From assembly GCA_964030785.1 (NCBI GenBank), contig OZ034969.1:39237201-39301200 (forward strand): a stretch of DNA of 64,000 bases, in the 5' to 3' direction. Below are positions 1 through 14,100 of the stretch, one piece after another. Made by a program: the position numbers and the translations under genes. How positions within the stretch are numbered: the stretch's first letter is position 1; each line of letters starts with the position of its first letter. The DNA comes from Siderastrea siderea (lineage: Eukaryota > Cnidaria > Anthozoa > Scleractinia > Rhizangiidae). The notes beneath the pieces were generated by a model. The model had not been told where the DNA came from and did no database searches. It worked only from the letters and a program-made list of their open reading frames with translations.

Positions 1-2081
1 AGGTCTCTTTATGCTTGAGTAATTTACAGAAACAGTTAAAATCTGAATAATTAAAAGGTATTTGGACAACTTTGTACTATAGTGACCCTTAGTGACCCGA
101 CAGTTTCAAATTTCTTAAGGTTCGAAAATGGTCCAAATCCCTCAGTTTCGAGTATCACGTTTTAACTCACATGGCGATTCCTTGACAAATGTAATAGAGT
201 AATAAACAGGGTTAAAGGAGTTTAATTGCGCTTTTTCTTTATTGTGCTTTCCGTGCGAGCAAGGAGTGAATTAATCGCTTGTGCTTTGTTGGATAAGCTC
301 AAAAGGATCGGTGAAGATTACCAGTTATTTGCTGTTGCTTTCTCCTCGAGTATGGTCAACTGGGTGACAGATATCACTATTTATGTCTCTACTTGAAATG
401 GTCGAAGTAGTTTGACACAAAACCTCGAGATCATAAATTGTTGTTCCAGTTAATTGTCCATTGTCCTGTGCATTTAAAAACTACTCGAGGAAGAATTCGA
501 GGAAGCGATTTTTGAATACATTGCCTACAATCATCAACAACATCCTCGGGTAAACACATTATACAACTCGCTGGATATCGTCTTTAGCAACAAATTCGAA
601 TCGATGAGCGGTACATGACAATTAACAATGTATTACTCACGGCGATGTCGCAACTGCGATTTATTTGAATCAAGTAGGACTGCACAAGCCGACGAACTGT
701 TCTTCAACTGAGCGATCATCGATGTACTTCGAGAACAATCAAACCCTTCATTTGGGCAAACTTTCGGGGAAACTCTAGCGAATTTCCTTGCAATAAAGTG
801 CAGCATAGGCAAAAAATTTCAGCTGAACACTAAATTCTTCCATTGATACGCAGTAGTACTAGACCAGACGCGTTGTTACGAAATAGAGTATTTTGCGTTG
901 TAACACGTTACAAACGAAGCTGCCGCCATTTGAGTGAAACTCATTCCATCGATCCCTCGAGCGAGTGATGACATCACTTCAGTTTTTGATAATATAGTTG
1001 AAAATGCAAAGGATTGTGGGTTACTATTCATTCTTCTTCTGGATTGAAATATTAGTTTTATAACGATATTTATTTCTCCTGCAGACTGAAGTTGCTTGTT
1101 TTGTAGTCAACTTGGCTATTAATAGTAATTTTCATCTTTTTGCTGTGCAAATCGACCAAAGCGAGTTTACATTTGGAAATTTCCCACAGTACAAAGTTAT
1201 TTTTAGCTCACGTGTTTATTTTCGGTCTCAACCTACAGCCTAATAAATTTTGTTAGCTTTGCCTTCAAACAGTATGAAAATGTTCAAATTCAGCTAATGC
1301 TCTTACAAAACCTGCAGAACCTGCTCGCTTTCCAGTCTCAGTAAATATTTGTCTCGTATTTGAATTGACTCATACAAGCTGGTTGGAAATCAAAATGTTG
1401 TGAGTCCGTCTTATGTATAATTTCTGATGTGCTTTTTTGGGAATTTTGTATCGCGGCTAAGTAAACATAAATAAACTCAAATCAAACCTCAAATCACAAA
1501 ACAGCACATTCAAAGCAATTCACACTTTTGTAGTTCACACCTTTTCGGTTTACAAAAACTCACAAAATACAGCAAGTCGATCAAGTTGGTTCGCTGCAGT
1601 GGCGATGTTCTATGCATACCAAATCTCAAATTGGCGAGTCCATCTTGTGTATAATTTCTGATGAGTTTAATTTGCACCACGGCTTAGTAAACGCTGGACT
1701 ACAAAGCAAATATAAATCCTGCCAGACCTGAAGTACACAAAACAGCACATTCAAAGTAACATTCAACAGTTCCTGTTGACCAAGACTCGCGAATGCAAAC
1801 ACTTCAAAGCCCGGGAGTCGTATGCCCATATAAGCTGTCTGGGGATGTACCGCTGATAAGAAGGGTTTCAGTGTCCCGGTGGCACACCCCCATCCAACAT
1901 CTCACAGGATAATCCCCTGACCTCACAGACGAAGACAAATACTATCAGACAGCGTCGTTCTTTTAGGCTTCGATGACATTAATTTTCGTGACGTCATTGG
2001 CTAAAAATTAATAGTTGTGTATAGGTCAGTTCATGTGATAAACAATATGTTAAGGATTAGCTTTGAACTGACGGTACTCAC
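1..2081. other. D2HGDH downstream intron; no coding signal seen
   Basis: I found no match to the expected C-terminal D2HGDH residues here on the minus strand, so this is taken as intron. It holds a diverged direct repeat: blocks around 1400-1525 and 1635-1765 share GAGTCC.TCTT.TGTATAATTTCTGAT and ACAAAACAGCACATTCAAAG, about 235 bp apart. Confidence 0.5.
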
Positions 2082-2190
2082 CATCCCCAAGATGGCCATA
2101 TCCAACAACATTGGTGACCTGATCACCAAGTCGTTCTCTCATGTGTGTCACAAGCTCATACATCTTTGGCAAAGGCAGTGACAAATCATA
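2082..2190 (-). CDS. D2HGDH: D2HGDH exon 14 (last in window)
   Basis: 109 nt encoding [32 protein letters not shown] and HLGDG, including the conserved GHLGDGN start of the active-site region. It ends GGATG|GTGAGT in phase 1, so at least one more exon is expected to the left. Confidence 0.93.
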
Positions 2191-5100
2191 CTACAAAGAA
2201 TAAGATAATTTATTTGTCAGCACATCTTTCCAGAAAACAGTTTTAAAAAAAGTTTATCCTTTCCTGTGCTCAGCTGCCTGTAAACATTAATTCCCTAACT
2301 GTTGAAAATCAATTTGCTGCTTTGCCTAGAGATTTGCATATAGACATTTTACATGCTTTGTTCGGTGATGCCGTGAAAATGGAAAAGAGAAAGAAAACAC
2401 AAAATAAAGAAAAACACTGTAGCATCTATCTGGACTTGAACTAATACCCGTAGAATTTAACTTTTGACACCAGGAGACACTTCAAGGATAGTGTAAACAA
2501 AGCCTAAGGCAGCAACATGGAACAGAAATGTGAGGGCAATATATTTTCAAGCCCTCTTACCCTTCACTCCTATACTTTTTGAACAGTCCTACTAACCTTG
2601 TAGACAGTCCCACAAAACATCAAGGACTCTGCTTTTCTCTCACGTAGATCCCATATTTTCAACAGTCCTACTAACCTTGTAGACAGTCCCACAAAACATC
2701 AAGGACTCTGCTTTTCTCTCACGTAGATCCCATATTTTCAACAGTCCTACTAACCTTGTAGACAGTCCCACAAAACATCAAGGACTCTGCTATTCTCTCA
2801 CGTAGATCCCATATTGCTTTTATCTTGAAATGAAGCAAAAAAACCTATTTGAACTGACACCATTAAACATAAACAGACAGACAAATTAACACACAGTGTT
2901 CACCTAACCTCATTCAAAGGGTCTCTCCTCTTCCAGGATACAGGTAGAGGAGAGACCCCGGGAACAAGGTGGAGTGTTCACCTAACCTTGGTCAAGTCCG
3001 TAGCCAAAGTTCCATCTTGTGCAACGTTTTCAGACATAACTTTTTCAAGAAATAAATTAACTTTCTACAAGAAACAACAACAACAACAATTAAACAATTG
3101 GCTAAAAATACATTCCACTCTCATTGGATGCATCATGTCCCTGCTCACAGATGTTAGATAACATTTTACCGAACTGACGAACTCTACTTTTAACAATTTT
3201 TAACACAAATATTTAATATATAATATTTATTTAATATAAAAGCATCAGCAACTCATGAACAACATGGATCATTTTCTTATGCCCATGACTGGACAGGTGA
3301 CATTTGGCACATTTTTGAAAGAAAATTCTGTTAATAAAATCAGTAAATTTTAGTTTCATAAAATTTAAAAGTCAACAATAAAACATGGGTCATTGGTCAG
3401 AAATATTTCCAAAATATTCATTTCACAGACAAAAGGTTTGAAATTAAGAGATGTCATCTCTGAGGGATCTTGTTTCATAACTGATATTCTGGTTTAGAGA
3501 TTGGCTGCAGTTGAGGAGACATGTCCCGGGACAAAATATTGGGGATCAGGCACAGTTGAGGAGACGTCCCAGGACAAGATATCCATCTGTTAGTGTCCTC
3601 TGTATTTTGTGAAAAACATTGCCCCAAGGAACCAAATTTGGTCTCTTCAACTTGTTCCACAATTTCAAACTGACCAGTTAGAATTAAAGGGATAAGTTCA
3701 AGTGAACCATCCCTTCGGATTGTTCTTATCTCCTCATGTGTAAAGCTTGTGGGACAATCGATAGGGTCATTCCCCATGTCAATGTGTACATGTGTAGTAG
3801 AGGGAGTTGTCCTTGGGCACCATTTGGCAAAAGTCCTTGCAACCAGTCCACTGCAAGGACAAGTCCCTTTCTGTGTGCTGGCCTGAAATAACTGACCTCT
3901 TCATCATGATTGCTATTAGAGCCAGACGTCTCAACAAGCACATAAAATGGCCATTTACTGATCGGATTGTGCAGTCCAAGGTATGTTTCCACAAGATGCA
4001 TGCAAGAGCTATCCAGGAATTCAAATGCTGCAAGAAAGGTGGACACATAAAGGAAATTATTTTTTCAAACAAATCAGAGCTAGTTGGCTGATGTTAGAAT
4101 CATAAGAAACTACTAGGATCAAGTTATATTATATAAATAACCTCAAATGGTTCATATATCGAGCTCCAATTTTGGAAGTTGTTCCAGCCTGTATTACTTT
4201 AAAGCTCTTTCCATTACTGGATGTATTTGATGAATTATAGAGATTAATGGGAGTTGGGTTATGTTAATAGACAAAAAAGACCCTACATACATACTTTTGA
4301 AATTCACATCAAAAGTAATTGACTGGATAAGGGCATTACTTTTGGGTGACTTCATCGCTCATTCTTTGTGACTTCACCACTCTAAAAAGTTGACTTGTAG
4401 CAAATCCACAAAAGTACCTGACAAAGTTTCTTCCAACATAATCCTTGCCAGTTTGAATGTATTGAGAACATCTGAAAAACTCTTACAACCCAGGAATGCA
4501 ACATTGACTGACTGCAAACAAAAGGAATTTAAATAAGGTAACATCTTTAATTTTTTTCCTCTGATCAATTATCATTTTTTCATGCCTTGCTAAGAAAACT
4601 ATATACTGAAAATCTATTATTATTAGATGATTACTATTGAATAATTATAATCACTCAAATATATTTGCATTCCATGTTAGGAGAACGCAACTCTTAAACT
4701 TGGATATTCTGTGGTACTTGGGTATCCTGTGGTACTAAGCCGTGACCTTTAACAAGTTTTTTGTTTTTCACCATTCCTCTACCTTTTCAGCACAATCTTC
4801 GATTACATCATATGGGTAGACAACATGAGGTTTTGCATGAGGCTTTGCAAACAGAGAAAATGGGGGCATGCCCGGATACAGTTTCATACAGTTTCAAGAT
4901 GTACTTTTCTGCTCTTAAAATTAAGATGCATAATCTGTTCTTTTTTGAAGCTTAAAATGGAGAGGAATGACCCTGAAGAACGATGGACTGCCAAGAAAGA
5001 GGACATGGAGGTATTTGAAGTAATGTATTTATCCGTTTTGCATTGAGATTCCTTTGATTGTTTAACGGATCATTTGCTCTTGATTATTACAATTTTTGTA

Positions 5101-8100
5101 ATTTTGCTCGCAAAACTGATTGCTTGTCTGCAAAACTTAAATGCGTGTGTATACACACGCAATACAATCGAAAATGTTTTTGCTTCTGAAAGCAATTGCA
5201 TCGTTTATCCGAATGAAATTTTTGGCTGGAAAAGCTTTTCATCAATATTCTGCCTTTTTCAGTCAATAGTTGAGTTCAGGGGGCAAATATGTTTTGTAAA
5301 CACAAACTAATTTGCATCAGTGGGTTGCAATTTAATATACGAGTGGCTTTCATTAATGTTCCGGAAATTTCATTTTCAAGGTTGTTTTCTGGTTAATAAC
5401 TGATGTGAAACCATAGTTTTTCTATCTAAATATATGCGTGTAACTATTTCAGTGTAAAAGAGAAGTTAATTTGGGAAGCCTACAATGTCCAGTTATCCAC
5501 TGCATCAGTAGAGACGAATGCACTTCATAACCACTGATTACGCCTAGTTACTGGACAGACACTTTTGAGAAAATGTAAAATTGAGGAAGGAAATTGACTG
5601 GGTATGACAGCCATTGAAGGGTCAATACACAGGTAATCTTGTTCCCAGATCTCGCGGGTGGGCGAGGCCGAAGGCAAGATCTGGTCAAATCCGAATTGTA
5701 CCACGTGATTGCCTGTCAGGAATGTGGCAGGCAAGTCAATAGCACATGCCCGAGACAATTTTAAGAAAATGGAAATCAAATGAATAACCAACGCTTAACT
5801 AAATGAATAACGAATGCTTAACCAATCTCATCTTTCCTGGAATGATATCTAGCAAAGTATTTTACTAAAGAATAAAGCAGAAGGCAATCATCAAAGCTCA
5901 GTTCGGGTAAATAATATTTGATTAAGTGTTCATTCGGCGGCTAAATGCAATGACTAGACATGTCTAGGCTTTATGCAAATTTGATCGGGTCACATAAATA
6001 TTCTTATGGTGGATTCTTAAGGCGGAACATCGTTATTCGTTAGAAATAGCTTTATAATGCTATGAAAAACTGAGAAGAAATCTTCTTGACTTTTGAGGCT
6101 GACTGTAAACAACGAAATGTCCCAAGAATGCATATATTATGATTGCGTGCACAATGTCTAATTTGCGTAAAAACAGACATTAAATTCCCTAGAGGCCCTG
6201 AGAAGCCTCGCAACGCACGTTCAAATTTTTGCGCTGTGACAGCCATGTTTTGAAACAGCCAATCAAAAAATTCGAATTTTCTTACTTGAACAGATCTCGC
6301 CTTCGGCTTCGCCCACCCGCGAGATCTGGGAATGAGATTTATACACAGGATTACAAATGGCACGGAGAAAACAGGAGACATTGGATAAAATGAATTTTAA
6401 TCATTAAAAAGTTGAAAAGTGAAGCACTTTTTAGGACAGAGGTAGATGGTACAATTTTTTTGCATGTGACACAATTACAACACTCCTTATCTACAAATAA
6501 ACAAATGAAAAATGAAGTTGTTATTGCAAAATCCTGATTTAGTTTGGCTACACCACCTTTGTTAATTTAAGACCAAAGTAAACAACAGAAAGCAATGGTT
6601 CAAAAACACATTACAGTAAAAACTGACCTTTGGCCTTCTAGGTACTAGGATTGACGCAGCTGTTATTACACCCAAAGAGCCTTCTGATCCTATAAACAAC
6701 TGTTTCACATCATACCCTGAAAAGCAAGTAACTGACATAGTCACTACAAATCAGGCTATATGGGTAAGTGAAGGGCTGTATCAACAGAAAAATTTTGAGT
6801 TTGAGTTGGTTTTGTTGTTTAAACTTTTTCCTGTCCAGTTCAATATGAAGATTTGATCTGTATTACTATAGGCCTAAATACTTAATCTATAAATCTTAAT
6901 CATTATACTACCTTCTACTATACTATTTTAATATGGCAAATTGTATTGTTAATGCAGTGTAACAAGGGGACTGCAAAGCACTTGCAAAACTGTGAACAGC
7001 CAGCCACAAAATGAGAATTTGCTGTTTTTTTGTATATTTATTTAGATTTGACATGGTTAATAACTACAGCATGGCTAACAACTACAGCTGTAGCCATTTT
7101 AATTCTTTCAGTGATTTTACGAGTTTCCTTCCCTCTGAATTTGCACCTGACCTTTTATCTGAGGTCTCAATCAAATGGATAAAAAATTACTTAACGTTGA
7201 CAACATTACTGAATGTACATGTAGGATGTTGCATGAGGTGGCCAAATAAATTCAACATTGTGGTTCACGTCGCAAAACAAGAGAAAAGTTAAATCGCCAT
7301 CATTTAACGAGGTGGCCAAACCTGTTTATCATGTCAAGTTAAGAAATGTTGAGTCATATTACGTGGAAATGTTGAACCATTTGTCCAAAGCCTGAAGTCC
7401 AAATTGCCCTCTTTGGGAATTTCTCTCTAAGGATAAGAACAGGGACTAGCCTCACCTAATAAAATGGACTGAAATTATTCACCTACATGTATGTATAGTA
7501 TGTTGCACAAGAAGAAACCTCCTTTCATGCATACAAACTCGCAAAATTTTAAAGCTGTGAGGGAGAAATTAACACCTTACAGTACTTACTAACTCCACAT
7601 TTCAACATTCAAAGTTATCAATTAAAAAACAAAAAAAGGATCCAGTCCCCCACAAACCTGTGTTGTCTTTTCGCATTGTGGAGAGACAGTCAAGTATGGT
7701 GCCATCTGCAAGAACCTGAAAGCAGTTAACAGTAAACACAATTGTTATGATTTCTTTGGAACCTTCCCTGTTAGAAATTCTGCCCAGTATCTTAATAGGA
7801 TCCTAACAGGATCTTGTAGGATCCTAACTCAGGACCCTGAGAAGATCCTACATAACATCCTGTAGGATCCTATTGACATCCTGTGGAATCCTGTAGGATC
7901 CTATAGGATCTTGTTTATGATCCTATAGGATCCTGTTTAAGATCCTACAGGATCCTACAGGATCCTAAACAAGATCCTATAGGATCCTAAACAGGATCCT
8001 AGACACCTAGACAATCTATGGTTACTCCGGACCTTCACAGGTGTCCTCCTGTGTCCACCGGGAAAAAATTTGTAAGCACGCCATTTTAAAGGAAAGCACG

Positions 8101-11100
8101 GCAAACTACATATTGTTGGGAAGCTTAGTAAATGTAGATTTCGGAAAAAAAAAATGAATTGCCAGTTTTTTTAATTCCACAAAAGAAAGTGACCATGCGT
8201 CATTCAATCAAACAAATGAATTAATAGGGTACCAAAATTCGGCAGCTTTCTGTGAAATTTGGCCTGAAAATTCCTTAGATGTTGTGAAACAAAAGTGTGT
8301 CAGGATTTTTTAAATTTATAATATTTCACCCATGGCGATCTTCAGTGCAATGCCCATCGCATGTTCTTTGCTGTTTGAACTTGACAGATTAATTTAAAAA
8401 TAACCAGTCAGAATTTCGAAAAATGCTGACACACTTTTGATGATTGATCCTTTGTAATTAACACTCTGCAGTTATTTTGCCAATGCGCTTGGATTTGATA
8501 CCCTATTAATTCATGACAATTGAATGACATATCGTCATTTTTGTGGTTGTTTGCGATTTTCTTTTGCGGAGTTGATTTCCTTTAAAATGGCGCACTTACG
8601 AATTTTTTCCCTGAGGACACTTGCAAAGGTCTGGAGTAACCTTAAGCAGGATCCTGAACGACTTTACAGGATCCTAAATAGGATCCTATAAAACATGGTT
8701 AGGATTATTGCCACTGTGTGAGCCTACAGGATCCTGTAGGATCTTATAGGATCTTATTGGATCCTAGAAAATCCTGTAGGATCCTGTATAGGATTTCTAC
8801 CAGGGTTGTCCTTTTAAGAAAAAAGATTAGTGCATTGCCACTTTGGGAACAAGGAGCAAAATACAAATTAATGACATGTTACTTATTTTTTTGTACATTT
8901 AATACATGTAGGTAAATTTTATTTGCTGGATAAGGACTCACTTCATGGAGTTCACTGGTGGATCTTAACCCTTGGGGGGAGGGGGTAGTGGGGTGGACCC
9001 CATAAGGTTTTTCCAAGAAGACTTTTCATCAGCACCTGCCATTTTCAGTAGCTGTACACATGCATATCCCTCAAACACATTTTGACAGATGTTTGGTGAG
9101 AAGCATTGCTATCATAATGGTTATGAGATGTGATATCACACGTAGCAGGTGGTAAATATGTTATTCACCTTTTTTGGCAAAGAAAGCACAAATTCTTGGC
9201 AAAAAGCAGCAAAGTGTTTAATTATATCATGTTTTACATGTCTAGCAGCAAAATTTTTTCATTTCCGCCATTTTTTGATAATTTCTAATTTGGTGTAAAA
9301 TCCAAGATGGTGGCCATATTGGCCGCCATCTTGGATGACATCACAGGCCCCCAGCAGCACTGCAACCCATAATATATACCTCATCTTATAGAGCACATCA
9401 AAAGCTTTCTATCAAAGGCAAAATCTTTGTGAAGTAATGGAACAAAACAAAAACCCAGGAGAGGGGTTCCATTACCCCCCTCCCCCCTCCCTTGTAAAAT
9501 GGTAAGAGTGTGACTTTGCTTATAATTCCAAGGGTTAAGCTAAGGAGGGGAACAAGAGCAAAGAAGGGGGATAATGATACTTCAGCCTTATTTTATGGAC
9601 AAAAAGTGAGGAGCCAGGCTCCATGAATTCATTCTCTAGCCACCTTGACATGCCACTATTTGATCAACCAGAGGGCTTGATGTATATAAATCCAGTGTAG
9701 GTTAAAGAAAAAATGAACGCACATGCATATCTTGCATTGAGAAGTTTAATGTGCTTTGTTGGCTAAAATTTGAAGCACGTTTATATCTAGCCAAAAGGCA
9801 TGGGTTCTCTTGGAACACATTCCATTGGATTTTACCACCTTCGAGAATGCACTCCCGTTAAAATGTGGAACACATTCACTGTTAGTTTTCCTTCAGTGTT
9901 CCTTTGGCATTCCCTTAGCATTCCTTTTGTGTTCCCTTAATGTTCTTTTTACGTTCCTTTAGTGTTCCAGTTAACGTTAGCATTCTCTAGTTTTTAATAT
10001 CATGTTCCCTGTTAGGCTACTTCTGTCTGGTAGTGTAAGCACCAGCAACCTGATGAAGAAAACTCCAAAATTCTGGGAGGTGGCACTTTACCTCCATCAA
10101 TTAATAATTATTACTAAGTTTACATTTCTAATAATATTGTTACCGCTTCCAGTCCCAGGACATTGCCGTGTAAGGAGCCATACCTCAGCAACCTCAAACC
10201 TGCAGCATTTGTTGCAACATTACCTCCAATATGGCAACTACATGTATAACAAAGAGAAAACAACAACATTTTTCAAGGTCAATTGCTTTATGCTGCTCAA
10301 CACTAGCAGTACATATCAAAAATTGAAAAAAAGTTTAAATTGATATTTTTATTATCAGCCATTGATTTTATATTTTAATTTAATACTCAGACTTTTGTCA
10401 GGTGTACAGTAGTGTAGTGGTTAGTGCATAATTTGGACTTAAGATCTGAAGGTTGGTGGTTAAACGTCCAGTCCCCGTCATCGTGTTGTTTCCTTAGACA
10501 AGAGACTTTACCCCACATTGTCTCTCCCCACTCAGGTGTATAAATGGGTACCGGTGACATTCTGCTGGGGTAACCCTGTGATTAACTTAAGCATCCCATC
10601 CAGGGGGGAGTAGTAATACTCTCGGTTGCTTCATGCTACAGAAACCGGGATAAGCTCCGGCCATATAATTATGCCTCCTTGGCTTGTGTGCAACTTAACC
10701 TTACCTTACTCAAACGTTTAATAATAAATTTCAGCATCATATGCTTAAGTTGTAGAACACTGAAAGGTCCTATTCAGGCATGCATGTATGCATTCATTTC
10801 TTCATTCATTCACTCAATCACCGACATTCATTTCATTCGTTCGTTCGTTCGTTCATTCGTTCGTTCCTTCGTTCCTTCGTTCATTTGTTCCTTTGTTCAT
10901 TCACTCATTCATTCATTCACTCATTCATTCATTGTCATTTGCTCATTTATTTATTAATTTGTTCATTCAGTCAGCATGTTATGCTAGAAATATCAGAAGA
11001 AGAGCTTTAATTTCTATTTGCTGTGCACAAAGGCATGCCAAAAATTGGGTAACATTAGACTTGTGGTTGCTGTCCATGACATCTGGGACATCAATGTTCT

Positions 11101-14100
11101 TGTTGCTTAAGGTCTGTAATAACTGCTCTGTTGAGCAGTTGTTACAGACTACTTAGTGAGTGTTTATGGGGAAGGAGTGTGAGACAAGCCATAACACCTG
11201 CACAGGAGGCTAGATTGGACACAGACTTCACCAATAAACAAAATAAGAATAGTACCTTCCTTTAGCTCCTAAGTCAAGTGGCATTATAAAACCTTTGTCC
11301 TCCATCAGTTTGTCCAGAGACTCCAAAATACAACCAGCTTGACAGACAAGGATGCCTATAGACACAATTTGGAATAGGGAAACATGCAATATACAACTAG
11401 GTTAGGAGACATGATGGCCTAATTTTAAGTTTTCTTACCATGATATCGTAAAGTGCATCTAGCTAGGTAATGCAGTTCATAAGAGATCAGCATAAAATCC
11501 AAAAGCTAAAAGAAGTGTTTTGGAAGAAAATGACATGATTTCCTCTAAAAAAAGAGTAAGTCCACCATATATATCTACTATAGATATCAATTTGACCTGA
11601 CATAAAACAGAACAAACTACTCATTTACCTGAAATGTCATCAAAGCTTAAAACTTGATTCATTAATGACATGGATAAGATAACTTCATCAAACACTGGCA
11701 CACTTCCACCTACAAAGAAAGAAAAGCAAGTCATGCATACTGACCATACAAAGTACAGAAAAGCTTAGTCAAAAAGATCGTACAATGGATGATTTAATTT
11801 CTAAATAATTATATGAGTTTTGCTTTGGAATCACATTATTTTTAAGTGAAAAGCCACCACTCTGACTGGCATTACTCAGGTGACGCATTATTTAATCACA
11901 AATTATACCTTAATTTGTAAATGTTTCTCTTGGTTAGGTAAAAAATGTCCTCATATTAAGTATGACCAAATAAGAGTTCACGGCCAACAGAAAATGAACT
12001 CTTCAGTAATATCACAAAGATGTTGCTGGCCTCCTTTAATGAACTTAGTCTTTGGAGATACGTATATATATATTACATGTAAAAGAATATAATTTCTTGT
12101 CTTCAGGAGTTTAAAAAGTGCTGTGTTAAAGCACCTGTCCCATGTTGTTAAACGATTAAGATCGTTACCAACAGAAATAGATAAAAAGTTAAGTGATTAG
12201 TACTGATTCACAACGGAAATCGGTGAAAATTGATAACTCTTTTAGTGTGTGTCAAATGGTCATTACCGATCTCTCAAAATTTTATCGACTTCTAAAGGAC
12301 AACCTTTCTTGGTGTTATCTAGATTGTAAAACCTGCTGGTACACGAGAACCAAATGGAACAAATTATTTTGAAAAGCCCAAGCGAATTCCCATTTTTACA
12401 AGAAAAGCAAAACTGTACACATAAACAAGACAAATGAAAAAGTTAGGATATCAGTAGACCAATGGACAACACTCTATTCAAGGCTATTTTTTACTATTTA
12501 TTTAATATTAGACAGCATTAGCACATAGACGGTACACTGTTCTCACATATAGACTATTCCTACAGTGTAGGTCTACAAAACAGAAACTAAGATGTACTAT
12601 TCTTATGCGTTATTAACACATAAGTTGTGTTAATAACTGCGAGGACCTTCTTTACATTTATTTCTTCATTCCGCAGTTCAAATATATGAATTTCATATAT
12701 TCATAATTTCATCTTCATCTTTCCCGGGTATATTACGAACCAATTTAATGACCAGCTCCCAGTTGGCTTGTTAGCTCAATTGGTTAGAGCGCTGCACCGG
12801 TATCGCAGAGGTCAGGGTTCGAATACCGGCAAGCCTGATTTTTTCAGGCTTTCTTTTCGCAACTGCATAAGTTGCGTTAATAACTGCGAGGATCTTCTTT
12901 ACATTTAGAAACTAAACAGTTGCATAGGCGACCCCTTGGTTACCTTCAAATACCCTTATAGGTGTCAGTATGGTTTCAAAACGACTGCCCCAACAGAGAA
13001 AGAGTGGTACGTACAAGCTTGTGATCCCTGTAGTGATGTATTTCTTTTAAAAATAAAAGCATTTTACCACTAAAATAACATGTGTTTCCTCTTAATTATG
13101 TTAGCATTAATAGCTATGTTATGCAGGCAAAACTTTCGCTTGTTTGAAATCAAAACTAATCAATAAAATTGATTCTTTTTTCAGCAAGTCATCGATTTTT
13201 ACCGATTGATTGATACAATCAATATTTAGTAAAATCGATTTTACCAATTTCTACCCATTTATTTATTGATTGATAAATCGGTACTAATCTGCATTTAAAT
13301 AAAAATGCAATTTTTCAAGTAACCAGCCAGTTCCAACCAGTTGCAACTTTGGGTTTGTTTAAAATTATCATCCACAAGATTTAGCTTACCGACTAAACCA
13401 GTATTTCCACCCTGAGGGACCACAGCTAATCTAACAATAACAAAAATGAAGAGTCAACCTCATCTCACACCATATATTAACTCCTTTGTTATATATTCTG
13501 TCAGTGGCTACGTTGCAAAAAAGAATATGGAAACTGCAAAGATGCCACCTCGTTAAAAACATTTTTTGTTTAGCCTAAGTTGATCCAGTTTACTAGCTGG
13601 GCCATGTTTTAGACCATCTCCTGGTTTCTCTGTATTTAACATTCTTGATCCAGAATACTGCTTGCATTTCTGCGCTACAAAGTTGTGTCTCACAGTCTCA
13701 GTGGACAAAATGACACAGTGATCTCTAAATGCATGCTTACATTAAAAAAAAGCTGAAGAGAGCTTGCTGGATCTCCTGCCTGTTAATGTAATAGTTTGTT
13801 TAAATGATAGTAAATAAAGGCATTTCTTCTTCTTCTTCTTCTACATTAGACAAGGCTACAAAAATTGACCTGTAATGTGGACACAGCTTCCCCGTTTTTC
13901 ACAACTGTGCTTAAGTGTGTGGTGGTATAATTAAGACTGAAGTGTTTAGCTGTTTGTGATTAGTTTGTAAAAATTGAACACTTCATGTTCTGTTTTGTTC
14001 TTTAGTGCCTGGTACTCCTGCTATTCAATAGTTAGATTTTGGAATACAAATATCTTTCATTGTTGGCAGCCCAATACATTCTAACCTGCAAATCATACCA

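Noticed and set aside
3475..3777. 100-codon minus-strand open frame in a D2HGDH intron
   Set aside because: Composition is protein-like, but it lies outside the spliced exons, has internal near-repeats (GTTGAGGAGAC...GTCCC) and matches no family I recognise.
10679..11156. Overlapping open frames rich in His, Ser, Phe and Arg
   Set aside because: They are translations of the TTCA/TTCG microsatellite.
12765..12836. Functional tRNA-Thr gene
   Set aside because: C at position 33, damaged T stem and B box, and position inside a repeated unit argue for a repeat-derived pseudogene.
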